Source of the DNA: Isoetes taiwanensis
Taxonomy: Eukaryota > Streptophyta > Lycopodiopsida > Isoetales > Isoetaceae
Direction of reading: 5' to 3'
Assembly: GCA_021234155.1 (NCBI GenBank)
Contig: JAJEKV010000003.1
Span: 24,958,874-25,022,873, forward strand
DNA: 64,000 nt
Position 1 is the first letter of the stretch. Every line of letters starts with the position of its first letter. A model generated the notes under the pieces. That model saw only the letters and a list, made by a program, of their open reading frames with translations, was not told where the DNA came from and did not search any database. Shown piece after piece: positions 1 to 10,492 of the stretch. Position numbers and translations under genes: made by a program.

Positions 1-120
1 ATGAACTAAAACAATGAACTAAATATTGAACTAAACAAGGAGTATTATTATTATATATCTGCTCTAACTGGCTTTATATTTTGAGTTCTGCATTCTGCAT
101 TCTGCATTATGTATTTTGTT
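1..120. repeat. AT-rich short direct repeats
   Basis: Short direct repeats: ATGAACTAAA-like units repeated three times at the start, then CATTCTG repeated near 90-106. No coding signal is seen. This is probably intron or intergenic sequence upstream of the exon at 390. Confidence 0.5.
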
Positions 121-389
121 AGAATAATATGCTGGAATGGGAGAAATCGCGCTTGGCGCATTTCTATTTTTGGGTTACGTTTTTCCACTAGGTTAATCAG
201 AGCGCGCCAGGCGCGTTTTTAGTTTGGATTTTCAATTTCATACGGCTCTATACAAATCGCGCCAGCCGCGTATGAAATAGATCTGTGAAAAACAGAAAGC
301 GCGCCTGGCGCGTTTTGAATTATGTATGTTCAGAATCGTTTTATGGGGAGAGTAATATATCATTTGCTAATTACTTTCTCTCGTTCTAG
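121..389 (+). repeat. Intron-like segment with four GCGCC palindromes
   Basis: Four short palindromic motifs of the GCGCC(A/T)GGCGC type occur at about 147-160, 202-215, 257-270 and 299-312, in otherwise AT-rich DNA. The segment ends in a pyrimidine-rich tract and AG at 388-389, a good splice acceptor just before the open exon at 390. The same kind of palindrome fills introns of the two large repeat units at 3.6, 5.9, 17.4 and 19.7 kb. That it is an intron is inferred from the acceptor and from that parallel. Confidence 0.55.
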
Positions 390-732
390 TGCCATGGATT
401 TTCCTTATGCATGGACACTGGCTGTTCCTAGTTCAAATACACTGGCTGGTTCTAGAACAAATACACTTTCCCTGGACGACCATCAACTCTGGACCCTGTA
501 CAAGATATTACTTGATTGTGCTGTTCAAAACGTTCAAAGAGAGTTGGAGAATCCATTAGACGGTCTGTATCAGGGGCCATGGGAACACTTCCATCGCATT
601 TCTGGACATATGCGGCTCCTCATGCTCTTAGTAAGGCTCATGCCAACAAATAAGTACGAGGATTTGATTTATAGTATCAAGGATCGATACAACACTCTAG
701 TTTGGAGACTTCGACATTCGCGGGGAAGATGA
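390..732 (+). CDS. Terminal exon of an unknown gene (partial)
   Basis: The frame is open from the acceptor AG at 388-389 to TGA at 730-732, about 114 codons starting Ser-Ala-Met-Asp. The product has Trp-rich helical stretches, including YQGPWEHFHRISGHMR and LVRLMPTNKYEDLIYSIKDR, and ends in an Arg-rich tail. I recognise no domain. The exon lies behind an intron carrying the GCGCC palindromes typical of the repeat units further along, so it may be the 3' end of a related repeat gene and not a unique host gene. The upstream exons lie outside the window. ATG at 393 could also serve as a start for a short ORF, but the splice signal makes an internal exon more likely. Confidence 0.4.
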
Positions 733-825
733 GGATCTGTCATATCGAGGTGGTTCAGGTGGGACTTTTTTGGGATTGGGCCGATGAAGTGGGCTGTGTG
801 ACATATTGTAGAGATAGAAAAGAAT

Positions 826-900
826 TGGCGCTGGCGCATTTTTGAGAAGAAGAAATGTACATACTTTTTGGAATATGAATACAAACTCGGCGCTGGCGCA
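826..900. repeat. Two GGCGCTGGCGC motifs downstream of the exon
   Basis: The 11-base motif GGCGCTGGCGC appears at 827-837 and 889-899, about 62 bases apart, in the putative 3' UTR. It is the same motif class as in the introns described elsewhere in the window. Confidence 0.6.
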
Positions 901-964
901 ATTTTGCACTATAATTTTCTGTCATTAGTTTATTATGTTTTTTTTATATGCAATGTCGAAAACA

Positions 965-1080
965 TTGAATCCTTTGATGCCCCTCGGCCGGTATGACCAA
1001 CCCCAAGAAACTACATATTTTCATTAATGTGTAGTTTCATGGGGTTGATATAATTAACTAAAGAACATCAAAGAATCCAA
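965..1080. repeat. Imperfect foldback (hairpin), about 116 bp
   Basis: The outer arms TTGAATCCTTTGATG (965-979) and CATCAAAGAATCCAA (1066-1080) are nearly complementary. The inner arms at 998-1020 (CCAACCCCAAGAAACTACAT) and 1026-1047 (ATGTAGTTTCTTGGGGTTG-like on the opposite strand) pair with one or two mismatches. The whole can fold into a long stem with internal bulges. It may be a foldback MITE or a small-RNA precursor; the sequence alone does not decide. Confidence 0.6.
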
Positions 1081-1863
1081 AATTCACAACATCACGAGAT
1101 GTTATGATATATTCATTTTTTTGAATATCCAAATATACATACCTTTTTGGGCGTTCTTTTGGCCATGCTACAAATGTGCCCACGCTTTCCTGTTGTATAT
1201 GCGCCAGGGATGTCTTCTTGGAAGAGCCTCATCTTCATAATTGCAGTTTAGAATAGAAATCTTAACTGGCTTGTTTCCAAGAGGAACACCATGACACATA
1301 GAACTTGGATTCAAATCTTGATTTTACACAATCCTACTCGGCTTCAAGTTTCTTTGTTAAAAGATAGCATTCTTCTCAACGATAAAGAACGAGAATGCAT
1401 TGTAAAAAATAGAGGCGAAAAATTGAGAACAAGAGAATGCATTGAATTCACCATAGTTCGTGAGACATCGAATGGGAATTGAAGGCGGCTCGATCGAATG
1501 GATTGAAGGCGGCTCGATCGATCGAATGGGATCGAACGGATCTTGAAGCTCGATAGTCGATTGTTCTTGGGCTCCTCGATACTAGGAATGATCTTGGGCT
1601 CGATAGTAGGTGGCGATTAGGTGGTAGTAGATTGCCACATATCGTTTCTTGAAATTAATAATTAATTGTTATCTTGAAATTGCACTAAAAAAAAACACAA
1701 TTTAAATTTGTAAATGGAGCCGAGGCGGTTAATTAAAGCGGTATAAATTTAAAAGGGCCTTGAATTTGAATTTCTGGTTGTAATCGGCGGCCTAGATTAT
1801 GAGCGCATACATATAAGTTTAAACCAAAACCCCTGATCTCATACTATCCGCACTTGCGGTTCT
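1081..1863. other. Gene-free stretch with a small GGCGGCTCGATCGA repeat
   Basis: No convincing gene. Between about 1478 and 1530 the unit ATTGAAGGCGGCTCGATCGA occurs twice, followed by more CTCGATAG-rich sequence up to 1605. The short ORF at 1291-1482 has no recognisable motif and no context. The stretch could hold the promoter or 5' leader of the unit that starts at 1864. Confidence 0.4.
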
Positions 1864-1986
1864 ATGGCGTCTAGAGGATCGGCGGCGGCCCAGATTGCTG
1901 GTAGAGGTGGGCGGCTGACTAAAGCACAAATCAAGCACGGAGGCTTTTTGAACAAGCGTAAAAGCGCGAATCAACAAGCGCCTCGG
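1864..1986 (+). CDS. Putative first exon of copy 1
   Basis: ATG at 1864 opens 41 codons beginning MASRGSAAAQIAGRGG and ending NQQAPR. These run exactly to a GT donor at 1987 (GGTAATTGATG). The peptide is small, basic and Gly/Ala-rich, as for an N-terminal tail. No equivalent could be assigned in copy 2, so its membership of the same gene is inferred from strand and position. The following intron would run to an acceptor near 2283, after a T-rich tract ending TTTGTAG. Confidence 0.4.
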
Positions 1987-2282
1987 GTAATTGATGCATT
2001 TTTGTTTTGTAATTGATTTACGTGTCCCTTTTATTGTTAGGTTTCTAGGATGTTTTTCAACTTTGTGTATTTTACGTGTATGCGTGTCTGTGTATTGTCT
2101 ACCTTTCATATTGTTTTACGTGTCATTTTCTTGCTTTTACTACCTTGTTTTGTGTGTTTTTGTTATAATCTTCTCCTTTACTCCGATATGTTTTTGTTGG
2201 AACAATTCTCCATTTTGTATAATGTAGGCCAGGTGTAAGTCTTTATACGTATTCTCAGTTCTTTTGACAAGTCTTTTTTTTG

Positions 2283-3612
2283 TAGCCTAGTATGTCTCTT
2301 ATAAAAAGAGAAGTGTCACGTAGGTCCCCTCTTAAAAGGCTTCGGCGCGATTTATAATTATGAGTGGTTTTGGTTGTCTCTGCTACTTTCCACTGTGTAC
2401 AATTTATGTTTTTGAAAGTAAAGGCGTCTATGAAAAGCGGCGGGTAGCGATTTCATTACTCACCACATGATTGTAACTTCGGGATCTTAAAAATGTGAAA
2501 AGAAAAAGCAAAGCCTGCTTCGAGGTCGGGGACATATGCCTGAAAAAAACCAAACGGATGAAGATGTATCGATTCGGATTTGGCACACGTTGTGACCATT
2601 GGCGATCTGGCCGAAATAATGAAGGCTCGGGTAGAGCCTCCATGTCGAAGAAGATCTACGAGAGGGCTCACGAATGGTATGTGGAGATCTTCAAGACTAG
2701 CGGAAGAGCAGATCTGATTTTCATGTCTAGAGTTAAGGAAGCAGATCAAATGAAGAAACAAGGTATTACGATCACATGCGAAGAAACGGGGCGATTCTTC
2801 TTGTTCCGTATTACTTGAAGCGGGTCGAGAAAAATAAAAAAGTATTGAAGAAGTTAAATTACTGCGGTGCTAGTTCCTTTAAAGAGGCGCCCTAAGAGCG
2901 GATGAGGCCATGAGATAACCTCTTCAAATTTTTACATTTTGGTCGGTGGTGATCTATTGACACCAAAAAAAATATGTGAAGGTCTCTCATTTTGAGAAGA
3001 GCAATCGGTACAAGGCCGTCGGCTAGTGCGTACCTACAAGCTTTAAAAAAGAGAAGGAAGATGCAAGTTCTAGAGCGGGGAAAACACCCGGGCGTTCTAG
3101 GCATTACGGATATGACTAGTGATGATGACAAAGGCGAGGCGGTTAGAGGCCATGAGCAAACTCAAAAATATCGACAAGTATCCAGCGGGCCTTAGCTTCA
3201 CGCATCCTATCCATGTCGGCCGGGCTTTTCGAGGTCCACGAAGGCTATGTTTGTCGTGAGAAGATTTGACAAGCGACGCTTAATGGAAATAGTCAACGGC
3301 ATGATAGAAAACCGGGGCGGGTGCCAATCTTGGCGGATGTGGTGCCTTTTGATATGAAGGCGAAGAAGGTGTTGATATGGAATAAACTTGAAGATTTAGC
3401 GGCAACCTCGATATTCACTTCATGATAATAGATGGCGGCGATTGGGTGGGCCGCGAAGGTTTTGATCGGTCAAGCACAAAAAGCGGAAATCGGTTATTCT
3501 ATAGGCGTATTGGTCGAGAAATTGCCGATTCCTCGGTGGCTCCACAACGGCCGAAAGAATTAGCGAAATCGGGGCTCTTGAATGACATGGGAAAGACATT
3601 CCTATACAAAAG
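2283..3612 (+). pseudogene. Copy 1, degenerate central exons
   Basis: Several short open stretches in different frames follow one another. 2495-2818 contains KKIYERAHEWYVEIFKTSGR. 2992-3195 is Lys/Arg-rich with MTSDDDKGEAV. At about 3260-3420 there is RRFDKRRLMEIVNGMIENRG, then VVPFDMKAKKVLIWNKLEDL. 3422-3612 ends KELAKSGLLNDMGKTFLYKR. Only the last piece aligns with copy 2, where the exon reads DLAEISATLNEMGKIFLYK. The donor follows at 3613. No known domain was recognised; the frame changes show that the exon is broken. Confidence 0.5.
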
Positions 3613-3936
3613 GTATTTTATGTTCCCACACATAGCGTTCCAAATCGCGCCAGCGGCGTTTCGCTAATCGCGTATTTACAAAAAGCGCCTGGGCGATTTC
3701 TTCATATGGGCTGCGATTTTCTAAATATGTGATTAGCAAAAGCGGCGCTGGCGCGTTTATGTTGTTATTTGTGTGGCGGATTTTAAAAGCTGGCGCTGGC
3801 GCGGAATTCTTCATCATGAAGAAATCGCGCCCGGGCGCGTTTCTTGTAAATCGTGATTAACGGCGCTGGCGCGTTTTATATTGTTACTTTCACGACACAT
3901 TTGTTTTTTTTTTATCTAACGGCCCATATTTTGCGG
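3613..3936 (+). repeat. Copy 1 intron with GCGCC palindrome array
   Basis: The donor is GT at 3613-3614. Palindromic motifs such as TCGCGCCAGCGGCG (near 3645), GGCGCTGGCGCG (near 3744, 3791 and 3863) and TCGCGCCCGGGCGCG (near 3826) are spaced 30-50 bases apart. By alignment with 17340-17695 the acceptor should be at 3935-3936, but it reads GG instead of AG. This suggests the intron can no longer be removed normally. Confidence 0.6.
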
Positions 3937-4149
3937 TCGGTATGTGGGGCGGATTTGCGACGCTTTCGTAACCAATGGATCGAATATGGAAAACCAATGC
4001 CGACCCGGACAAGGGCAATCTAAGAGTGCGAATTCAAATTACTAGAAAGGACACGTGCCAAACCATAATCTGAGGACAAGACCAAGGGCACTAGATCAAA
4101 GAAGAAAAAAAGGGGATGCACAAGGGCGCACGGAAGAGCAAAAGCGGTG

Positions 4150-4710
4150 CCAAAGGATGCACCGCAAGATTTGTTTTTCTTGACCGGGTATGGGAAAAGT
4201 GGAGCGAATTTTGGGGCGCCTATTCGGAAAAAAGTTGCGGTCGTATGGCGGGTTTCCTCCATAAAGATCGTCTATTTTTGATATAGGTATCACGAGAAAT
4301 GAGAAAGGCACAAGGATTGGATGATCTTGAGAATTAATCTACATTCTAGATAGTTGCATCGAGAAAGGAAGTTATCTACAAAGAAAAGCGTCTGCTGACA
4401 AAGCACTTGACATCTTCGAAGATGCATGCGAATCGATAAAAATATGAAAGTCACGAAAAAAGGCTGTTGGTGAAGAGCTGCCAAAGGCTCTCGGGGAGAC
4501 ATGATGTTATCGAGAGATAGGCTTAATGCAAAAGTACAAGCGTATCTAATGATGACATTAAGAAATATGTATTTTGGTCAAAAGATTTTGTGAAGCGACA
4601 AAAGGCGAAGAATGTGGCAACTCTTAAGGGATTCACCACGAAAGTTGCGTCGACCTAAAAAGAAAAGTTGCTTTGGTGAAGAAGGCGGCGATGAAGCGAG
4701 TCTCCTTTTT
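4150..4710 (+). pseudogene. Copy 1 fragment matching the helical exon of copy 2
   Basis: Read across frames, this stretch gives VWEKWSEFWGAYSE, EMRKAQGLDDLEN, RKEVIYKEK and then SNDDIKKYVFWSKDFVK followed by QKAKNVATLK. Each has a close partner in the same order in the 17696-18515 exon. At least four stop codons or frame changes interrupt it. The function is unknown; the intact counterpart is described at 17696. Confidence 0.7.
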
Positions 4711-4759
4711 TTCTATAAGGTGTCCCGGTTATAAGTGTGCCATGCGGAGGTGGGTGAAG

Positions 4760-5900
4760 GGCCAACCGACATCACTCTATTTGTTCTTGATAGCCGTGCG
4801 CGAGATGGACCTGGGATGATTCTGGCACCTTCTTCAACACATGCGGTGGTTTGACGGCGAGATGCATTATACTATCGTGATAGGTTTGCCACTCCGAGCA
4901 TTTCCTACGCGCATATGCACTAGGCTGCTGCAAATGATGTCGAATGCATTAAAGTGATGAGGCAAGCGGTAATGATAGATGAAAACAAAGATAGTGAGTT
5001 TAGTACCGAAAGTAAGATCTCACATGTGCTAGTCCTTATGATAGCCATTATGGATGATAAAGAATATGAAAGACTCAGGGGAAACCAGGAAGGTGAGAAG
5101 ATTGCTTGGCAGTGCTATCGGCTAGATGAACCCCTATTGAAGAATGTTTTTATGTCGAATCAATTCGCGAAGACAAAGGGAAAGGGACTGCAGATGTGGA
5201 TGTGGACACGGGCCCGAAGAGGAAGAGGAAGAGGAAGAAGAAAAGCTGGGTCGACTTACGTCCTTAATTCACCAATCAAGTATGAGCTACCGGCGCATAA
5301 GGGGAGGCTGAATAAGTGCGGGTTTTCTTTGGCCCTTCGAGTTTTCTCGATTGAAGCCTTACGCCCTTTAGAGTCTACGTGTTGGGAGTTTCATGTTGGA
5401 GGTTATGTCGGGTGAGGGAAGCTCTGAAGCTAGCTAGGAAATGCCAAAGTGTGGTCTCGATGGTCAAGCCAAGGACTTCCTCGATATTTTTTTTCGAGAA
5501 AGTGCTAGAGGTGGCACCTAGGGGTCCGCTAGGTAGTGCAAAAAAAATAAAGCTTCCAGCTCAAAGTCGACTTACTGCGGCATCCGTACGCGGGCGGGAA
5601 GAAATGAGAAAGCATCTAGAGGGCATAAAGAAGAATATCGACAAACAACGGACTTAACTATGCGGCGAGGCGTGCCTATCATTCCAATCACATTGGAAAA
5701 TCCGGCCGAAGTGGATGTAGGTAGCATAAGCGAAGAAGACAAAATCCTAGATGATCTGATGGATTGAGCTTCGAAAGTCGAGGTTAGCATAAAGAGTAAT
5801 GAAGTATCAACCATAGTTCAAACACTAAGTGATGTGGTGACACTTACGGCGGACCGAAGACGTAGGAAAGTAAGCTCATCATTGCGGATGTTGAGCGGGA
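4760..5900 (+). pseudogene. Copy 1 methyltransferase-like segment
   Basis: The segment starts with ITLFVLDSRARDGPGMI (near 4770), aligning with SLFVLDGRGWERRY of copy 2. ORF 4954-5415 follows, with VECIKVMRQAVMIDENKD, a basic RRGRGRGRRK stretch and IKYELPAHKGRLNKCGF, then CWEFHVGGYVG. A frame change at about 5395 leads into ORF 5379-5657: VREALKLARKCQSVVS, then VAPRGPLGSAKKIKLP. The order GGY-x-REAL-x-ARKC resembles motif I and the following helix of N4/N6 DNA methyltransferases. From 5660 to 5909 the frame continues as DKILDDLMD, a stop, then ASKVEVSIKSNEVSTIVQTL up to the donor at 5910. Confidence 0.6.
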
Positions 5901-5909
5901 ACGAGAAAG

Positions 5910-6100
5910 GTATGTTATTCAAAGCGAAATGAAAATGGCGCCCGGTAGCGATTTCAATTCTTCAAGCGAAATTGAAAATCGCGCCCGGTAGCGATTTCAA
6001 TTATTCAGCGAATTGAAAATGGCGCCAAAGCGATTTCAATTTCTTTTCCTTGTCTCACAAGTGTGTGCTTTATTATTACGGACCTAATCGGTTTCCTCCA
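5910..6100 (+). repeat. Copy 1 second intron with GGCGCCCGGTAGCG repeats
   Basis: Donor GGTATGTT at 5909-5916. Three units of about 44 bases follow, each containing ATTGAAAATSGCGCC and AGCGATTTCAATT. This gives flanked partial palindromes at about 5936, 5980 and 6010. The position matches the intron 19709-19917 of copy 2, immediately before the FCP1-like exon. Confidence 0.6.
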
Positions 6101-6108
6101 AAATTACG

Positions 6109-6270
6109 GTGTTCGATTTGAATGGAGTGCTCGCAAAGCGTTACCTAAAGCACAATTTCCTTTATCATACATCTTGCCGAAATAGCTACGGGGAAAAAAG
6201 GTCGAAGAGATACAAACACTATACCCATAACTTAATCGGACGGGGGAAATTGGCGGGGACCTAGAAGATC
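6109..6270 (+). pseudogene. Copy 1 FCP1-like domain, N-terminal remnant
   Basis: VFDLNGVLAKRYLKHN is readable from 6109 and matches VFDLNGVLCKTFPKNK at 19946. It is the first HAD motif of FCP1/NIF-type phosphatases in a variant with Asn in place of the usual second Asp. Downstream, similarity is lost within about 50 codons and a stop follows near 6260. The second HAD motif (IVDDD in copy 2) was not found, so the domain is truncated. Confidence 0.55.
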
Positions 6271-7133
6271 GTTCTAGAAAGGGAACTTTTTGATATATAT
6301 ATATATGTATCACGGGAAATACACTTTCAAAAAGTTTTGAATATGAAATATACTTTACACCAAACTCTTTTGAATATATATTGTGTTCTTATATCGGCAT
6401 TATTGGTTACGTATGCGTATTGTTCTTTTTATATTACGTGTATGGTTTGCTATACTTGCAATAATTTGTATGTATATACCGTCAATAATTTAGGTGTCTA
6501 TAAATACATTATGCATGAAATTGGCAAACCATCGACCCCCGACTTCGCATATACGCTTGTTATTATGGCACATTCTATTACCCGGATGAACCACCTTGAG
6601 ACCTCTGCGGTGCATGAGCTAGAAATAGAACCGAGGACTGGTTTGATGTCGTTGCTATGAATCCCATCCGCTTCTATCGATCCCTTTGATGTTGTAATCC
6701 ATCTTATATGGAATCGAGCATGGTTTGTTCATGATCGAAAGGATCTCGACACACCGCTGCGGCGCTGTCGGCGATGATTGGATTAGTTTTTAAAGTTTAT
6801 GTTCCACTATAATACGTTATTTATGGGAATAAAATCGCGCCACGCGATTTGATTATGAAAATCTACGTTACGTAGCAACTTGCTGGCGTTATTTATTCGT
6901 AAAACACTACAATTTCAATGTTTAGATTTCGTTTTGTAAATTCGGTGATTATGCAATTAATAAGCAATTTCTCACTTTTTATATTGCCAACATTCTTTCA
7001 TAATATGGGTCATTTGGACCGAATATTTGGATGCCCTTGCATTTCAACATAAAATGCATCTTCCTAGCCCGAAAATGAACTCAGTGCAAAAGTGTGGTTA
7101 ATTCAATATAATGGTCAATAAATAGCTTATACG
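6271..7133. other. Gene-free stretch with one strong palindrome
   Basis: AT-rich. The open frame 6337-6660 has hydrophobic and Tyr-rich content but no recognisable motif. A palindrome AAATCGCG-CCA-CGCGATTT lies at 6832-6850, the same family as the intron motifs. Nothing else supportable was found. Confidence 0.4.
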
Positions 7134-7179
7134 GCGCGATTTTGGAATAGACATAATCCCAATTTAATTGAATGATGGT
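7134..7179 (+). repeat. Right-end motif shared by copies 1 and 2
   Basis: GGCGCGATTTTGGAATAGAC followed by ATAATCCCAATTTAATTG and AATGATGG matches 20843-20887 of copy 2 with about four differences. In copy 2 the match is interrupted after ATGAT by the solo LTR and resumes after it. The motif lies downstream of both genes at different distances and may mark the end of the repeat unit. Confidence 0.65.
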
Positions 7180-7181
7180 TC

Positions 7182-7218
7182 TTCGCGTAAGCGAAACAGT
7201 TGCTTTCGCTTACGCGAA
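7182..7218. repeat. Perfect 15-bp inverted repeat TTCGCGTAAGCGAAA
   Basis: TTCGCGTAAGCGAAA at 7182-7196 and its exact reverse complement TTTCGCTTACGCGAA at 7204-7218 are separated by 7 bases. The motif lies 3 bases after the shared right-end sequence. The same motif recurs many times at 16848-17130, just upstream of copy 2. Confidence 0.75.
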
Positions 7219-7669
7219 ACTTGGCAAAGCATATTGGGGCATTTTGCTAAGGGAAAAAAACTTTTTGCGCCACTGTTTGGTCTATTCTGTGCATGTGGAA
7301 TATTATATATAAGAAAAACGTGTTTAGCTCTAGAATTCGCCTCGAACGTTGACTACCAGGTCGAGTCCACATACTCCTTGGGAAACGGTCAGCCTTTGAG
7401 GTGTGGGTTTTTGCGTCCGGGGCCTGACGCCGGAATTGTGAAGTGAGATTCCTCCTTCCACGAGTTTTTCGACCAGGTTCCTACCCTGTTCCTTAGAGAC
7501 CTAAAGGTTCCTGTCCTTCACTCCTTCCGTTCAAACGGGACGTCGATGTAACATATGCGTAGTGAGCTTGCTCCTTCGCGTATATAGACGTCGGCCTTTA
7601 GTTCGGACGATTAAGGAGTCTTTACCCTTTAGCATACGGCGAGATAGTAATTTTAGATAGCGGGCGGGG

Positions 7670-10261
7670 ATGGCGGCTGGTCATGCATCTACATCGGCGC
7701 CCGCTGGCGCCCATGCATCTACATCCGGCGCCGCCCGGCGGTCATACATCATCGTCTAGGGGTGCTTGCGGCCATCAGCGCCGGTCATGGCGAGAACCCG
7801 CGGGGTTGGAAACGACCGTGGAAGAATTATATGTCGAAATCTTGGTTGTCGAAAAGAGGTCTGAGTGGGGATTTGTGAAGAAATTTGGTGAGAATGAGTG
7901 GCAATGCGTATTTTGTGGGTACCGCGTCAATAAATGGATCCGCGACAAGAATACGAGCTCATCTTTACGGGATCCTAAAATTGGGGTGCAAACATATGCG
8001 GCATCTGGCGACATATGACAAGATGCACTTGAAGTGTTGGGTCGAAAAAAAGAATAGCGGCGAAGAAGAACACGACCAAGGGATAGCCAAGGACCTTCAC
8101 CATGCCAAGAAGAGATCAATTACACCACCCCTCTGCGGTGGCGGTATAATGTACCAACGGAGGGTGGACTAGGGTCGATAGGAGGGTTAAATGCGAGGCG
8201 AAAAAAGAATGGCGAGAGACAATTGAGATAGTGGAAAAGGCGGACTAAGCAGCGAGTGTTGACCCGATTGCTTAACATCGAGCAAGCGAAGAAGGCGCCA
8301 ATTGAAGGTTGTAGAGGCATTTTATATATTAGGGTTGTCTCCACATGTTTTGGAGCACAAAGCAATGAAAAAGCCTTCGAGGGAAGTTGCCAAAGCAGGG
8401 GCGGCTTTTAGATTGCCTTCATACAAACATGCCAATAATAAAATGGTGGATGAAATACGGGGAAAATGGTCGAGAGGGTGGAAATGAAGTTAAGTCGTAT
8501 TCTTTGAAGCCGGGCCGGCCTCACTAGTGGCCGATGGTTGGAGCAATGTAAACAAGGACCATCTTATAAATTTCATGATCGTGTATCCGGTAGTATTCTT
8601 GAAAACCATAAAAACCAAAAGCGGACCAAGTCCACGGGAGATTGGATTTTTCAAAAAACAAAGGCTGTGATAGAGAGTTTTGGGCCGAAGAGAATATTTC
8701 AGGTCGTAATGGACAACGCGTCTAATTGTAAATTAGCGGGTGAATTGTTGGAGTTTGAATTTCCAGGATTGCATGCGACCGGTTGCCAATGCCATTACTG
8801 AACTTATTCTTTGAAGGATTTGGTTTTCCACAAACACACTTGGTTCAAAGATCCCATTCAAAAGGCCCGTCGTCTCGTGAAATTCATCACAAAAGAAGGC
8901 AATTTCGCCATATACAAGTCATTGCGTCGAGAAGGCCCTAGCACTCATGAATCAGGCGGAGACTTCGGTTAGGTTCCAATTAAATTTGTCTTGAAAGAGT
9001 GCTTAGGTGTCGCGACTCGATTATCTCGACCTTCAACCATACAGAGTTCTTTGAATGGGAGAGGAGACAGAAGGGAAAAAATGCTTCAAAACACCGTGAC
9101 AAAAAGCTGCCACCCTTCGAGAAATGCTTGGGCGGGAGACATTTTGGAGGCGTAAAGAATGTTGTCAAGTGCATGCAACTTTGTTTGTCATGCCATCAAA
9201 ACCCTTGATTCTTCAAGGCAAAACGGAAAGGTCTAGAGGTCTTTGGCACTCCATTCAATCCTTTCTCTGCGTGATGGCCCCAATGCACCCTTTGACAATG
9301 CTAAAGCCAAGCCAAAGCTTAGAGACTTTAATGAGCGATGGAAGAAGTCCTACAATGATCTTCATGGCGCCGCACATGCTTTAGACCCACACAAACCACC
9401 GATATGGACCAGCATCTGAGATAAAAAGTGATGGGTTCATTGAAGAAGGTTGCAAAAATGTTTTACCCCAACAGCTCGGACTACAAAATTTCCATTGCCG
9501 AGTTAACTGAATACCAGAACTTGAGTGGAAGGTGGGCAGATGAAGAGCTTCACGATGCACTGGAGAGTCACAAGAAGGAACCAAATATGGAATCTTATGC
9601 ATGGTGGCAAGCCCATGGACAGGTTACTGATACGTTACAGGCCCTTGCAATGACTATCCTCTCCTTGGTATCCTCCAATAGTGCAAGTGAGAGGAACTGG
9701 AGTGCTTATAAGTACATACATAGTGTGACACGAAATCGCCTCTTGCATAAGAAGGCTGACAAACTTGTATATAACTTCTCAAATTGGCGGCTCTTGAATC
9801 GCAACAGTGGTGCAGCCGTAGTTGATAAGCTACAGTTTCCTTTATGGATGCGGATTCGAAGTGGAAGAGGACAACCAAGGCGGTGAGGACGAGCTGCTTG
9901 CTGTAAATGCCGCTAACCATGTTGATGAGGACATTCAACGTACCCATTTTGTCGATGCCGAAGATGATTTAGACAAGAACATGTTCTCGGATGACTCAGA
10001 CGACAGCGAAGATCTGAGAGGAGTCGTCGATCTAAAGGCGGGGTCTAAATAATCTGGGGAGATGCGCTTGAGGACTTAATAGTACGTGAGCCAGCGGACT
10101 CTCCAATGCCAATGACCCAGACAAATAGGCAACGTGTAAAAAGAAATACAACTCGAGGACGTTGCAGTAAGGGAAAGGGCCAAAGGAGGTTGAACATAGG
10201 CCAGCATGCAGAAGAGGACGGAAGCCCAGGTGATGAAACTGATGAAGACGGTGATGTCTAG
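7670..10261 (+). mobile_element. Degenerate hAT-family DNA transposon (BED / DUF659 / hAT-C type)
   Basis: A transposase gene of the plant hAT type can be followed in order across frames. The start is ATG at 7670 (MAAGHASTSAPAGAHAS). A BED-like zinc finger at about 7880-8040 reads EWQCVFCGYRVN then SATRIRAHLYGI. A DUF659-like core includes FYILGLSPHVLEHKAMKKPS and LPSYKHANNKMVDEI (8302-8487), then MDNASNCKLAGELLEFEFPG (8711-8775). The hAT C-terminal dimerisation domain is at 9428-9886, and an acidic tail ends at TAG 10259-10261. The N-terminal two thirds hold many stops and frameshifts, so it cannot encode an active enzyme. I did not find clear terminal inverted repeats or the 8-bp target duplication. 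Confidence 0.75.
9428..9886 (+). pseudogene. hAT transposase C-terminal dimerisation domain
   Basis: This 152-residue open piece contains YAWWQAHGQVTDTLQALA, then ILSLVSSNSASERNWSAYKY, then RNRLLHKKADKLVYNFSNWR. This is the characteristic W(W)-x-HG, SSNSASERNWS and RNRL...LVY...N pattern of the hAT dimerisation region. It is the best preserved part of the transposon. A frame change at about 9840 shifts the reading into an acidic tail (FEVEEDNQGGEDELL, then DDSDDSEDL). The tail continues to DEDGDV and a stop at 10261. Confidence 0.8.
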
Positions 10262-10492
10262 AAAGATGATGCGATGAGTACCCTTCAGTCTATCTATTGT
10301 AACCGTGTATGAGGATGTTCAAACTATTGTAACCATTCTGGCACTATGAATAAAAAGTAAAGTTTTTTGTTACAAGTCTTTGTCTTGTATATATTTCGTC
10401 ACCTTGTTTTATGTTTCTTTCATGTATGATGTTTCTTTAATGTACGATGGTTCATGTAACTTCGGTCCATGTTTCATTCATGTGTAACATCA
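10262..10492. other. hAT 3' flank, non-coding
   Basis: AT-rich, with ATAAAAAGTAAAG near 10350 as a possible polyadenylation context and repeated CATGTTTC / TTCATGTA motifs at 10420-10480. No gene is seen. Confidence 0.4.

Larger units (their letters stand above)
1864..6270 (+). pseudogene. Repeat unit, copy 1: decayed multi-exon gene with MTase-like and FCP1-like parts
   Basis: This is a degenerate relative of the better preserved unit at 17227-20552. Collinear matches include the exon ending GKTFLYKR (3612) against GKIFLYK (17339), VWEKWSEFWGAYSE (about 4185) against VWQKWNEFWDAYAQ, EMRKAQGLDD against EMRKTQGLDD, and SNDDIKKYVFWSKDF (about 4545) against SNDDIKKFVFWSKDF. Further matches are CWEFHVGGY (about 5385) against CLELHVGGY and VFDLNGVLAK (6109) against VFDLNGVLCK. 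Stops and frameshifts are frequent throughout, so no full product is possible. Both introns that align with copy 2 carry GCGCC palindromes. The acceptor of the first is GG at 3935-3936 where copy 2 has AG. Order, introns and domain content show common descent; whether the unit moves as a transposon or by segmental duplication is unknown. Confidence 0.75.
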
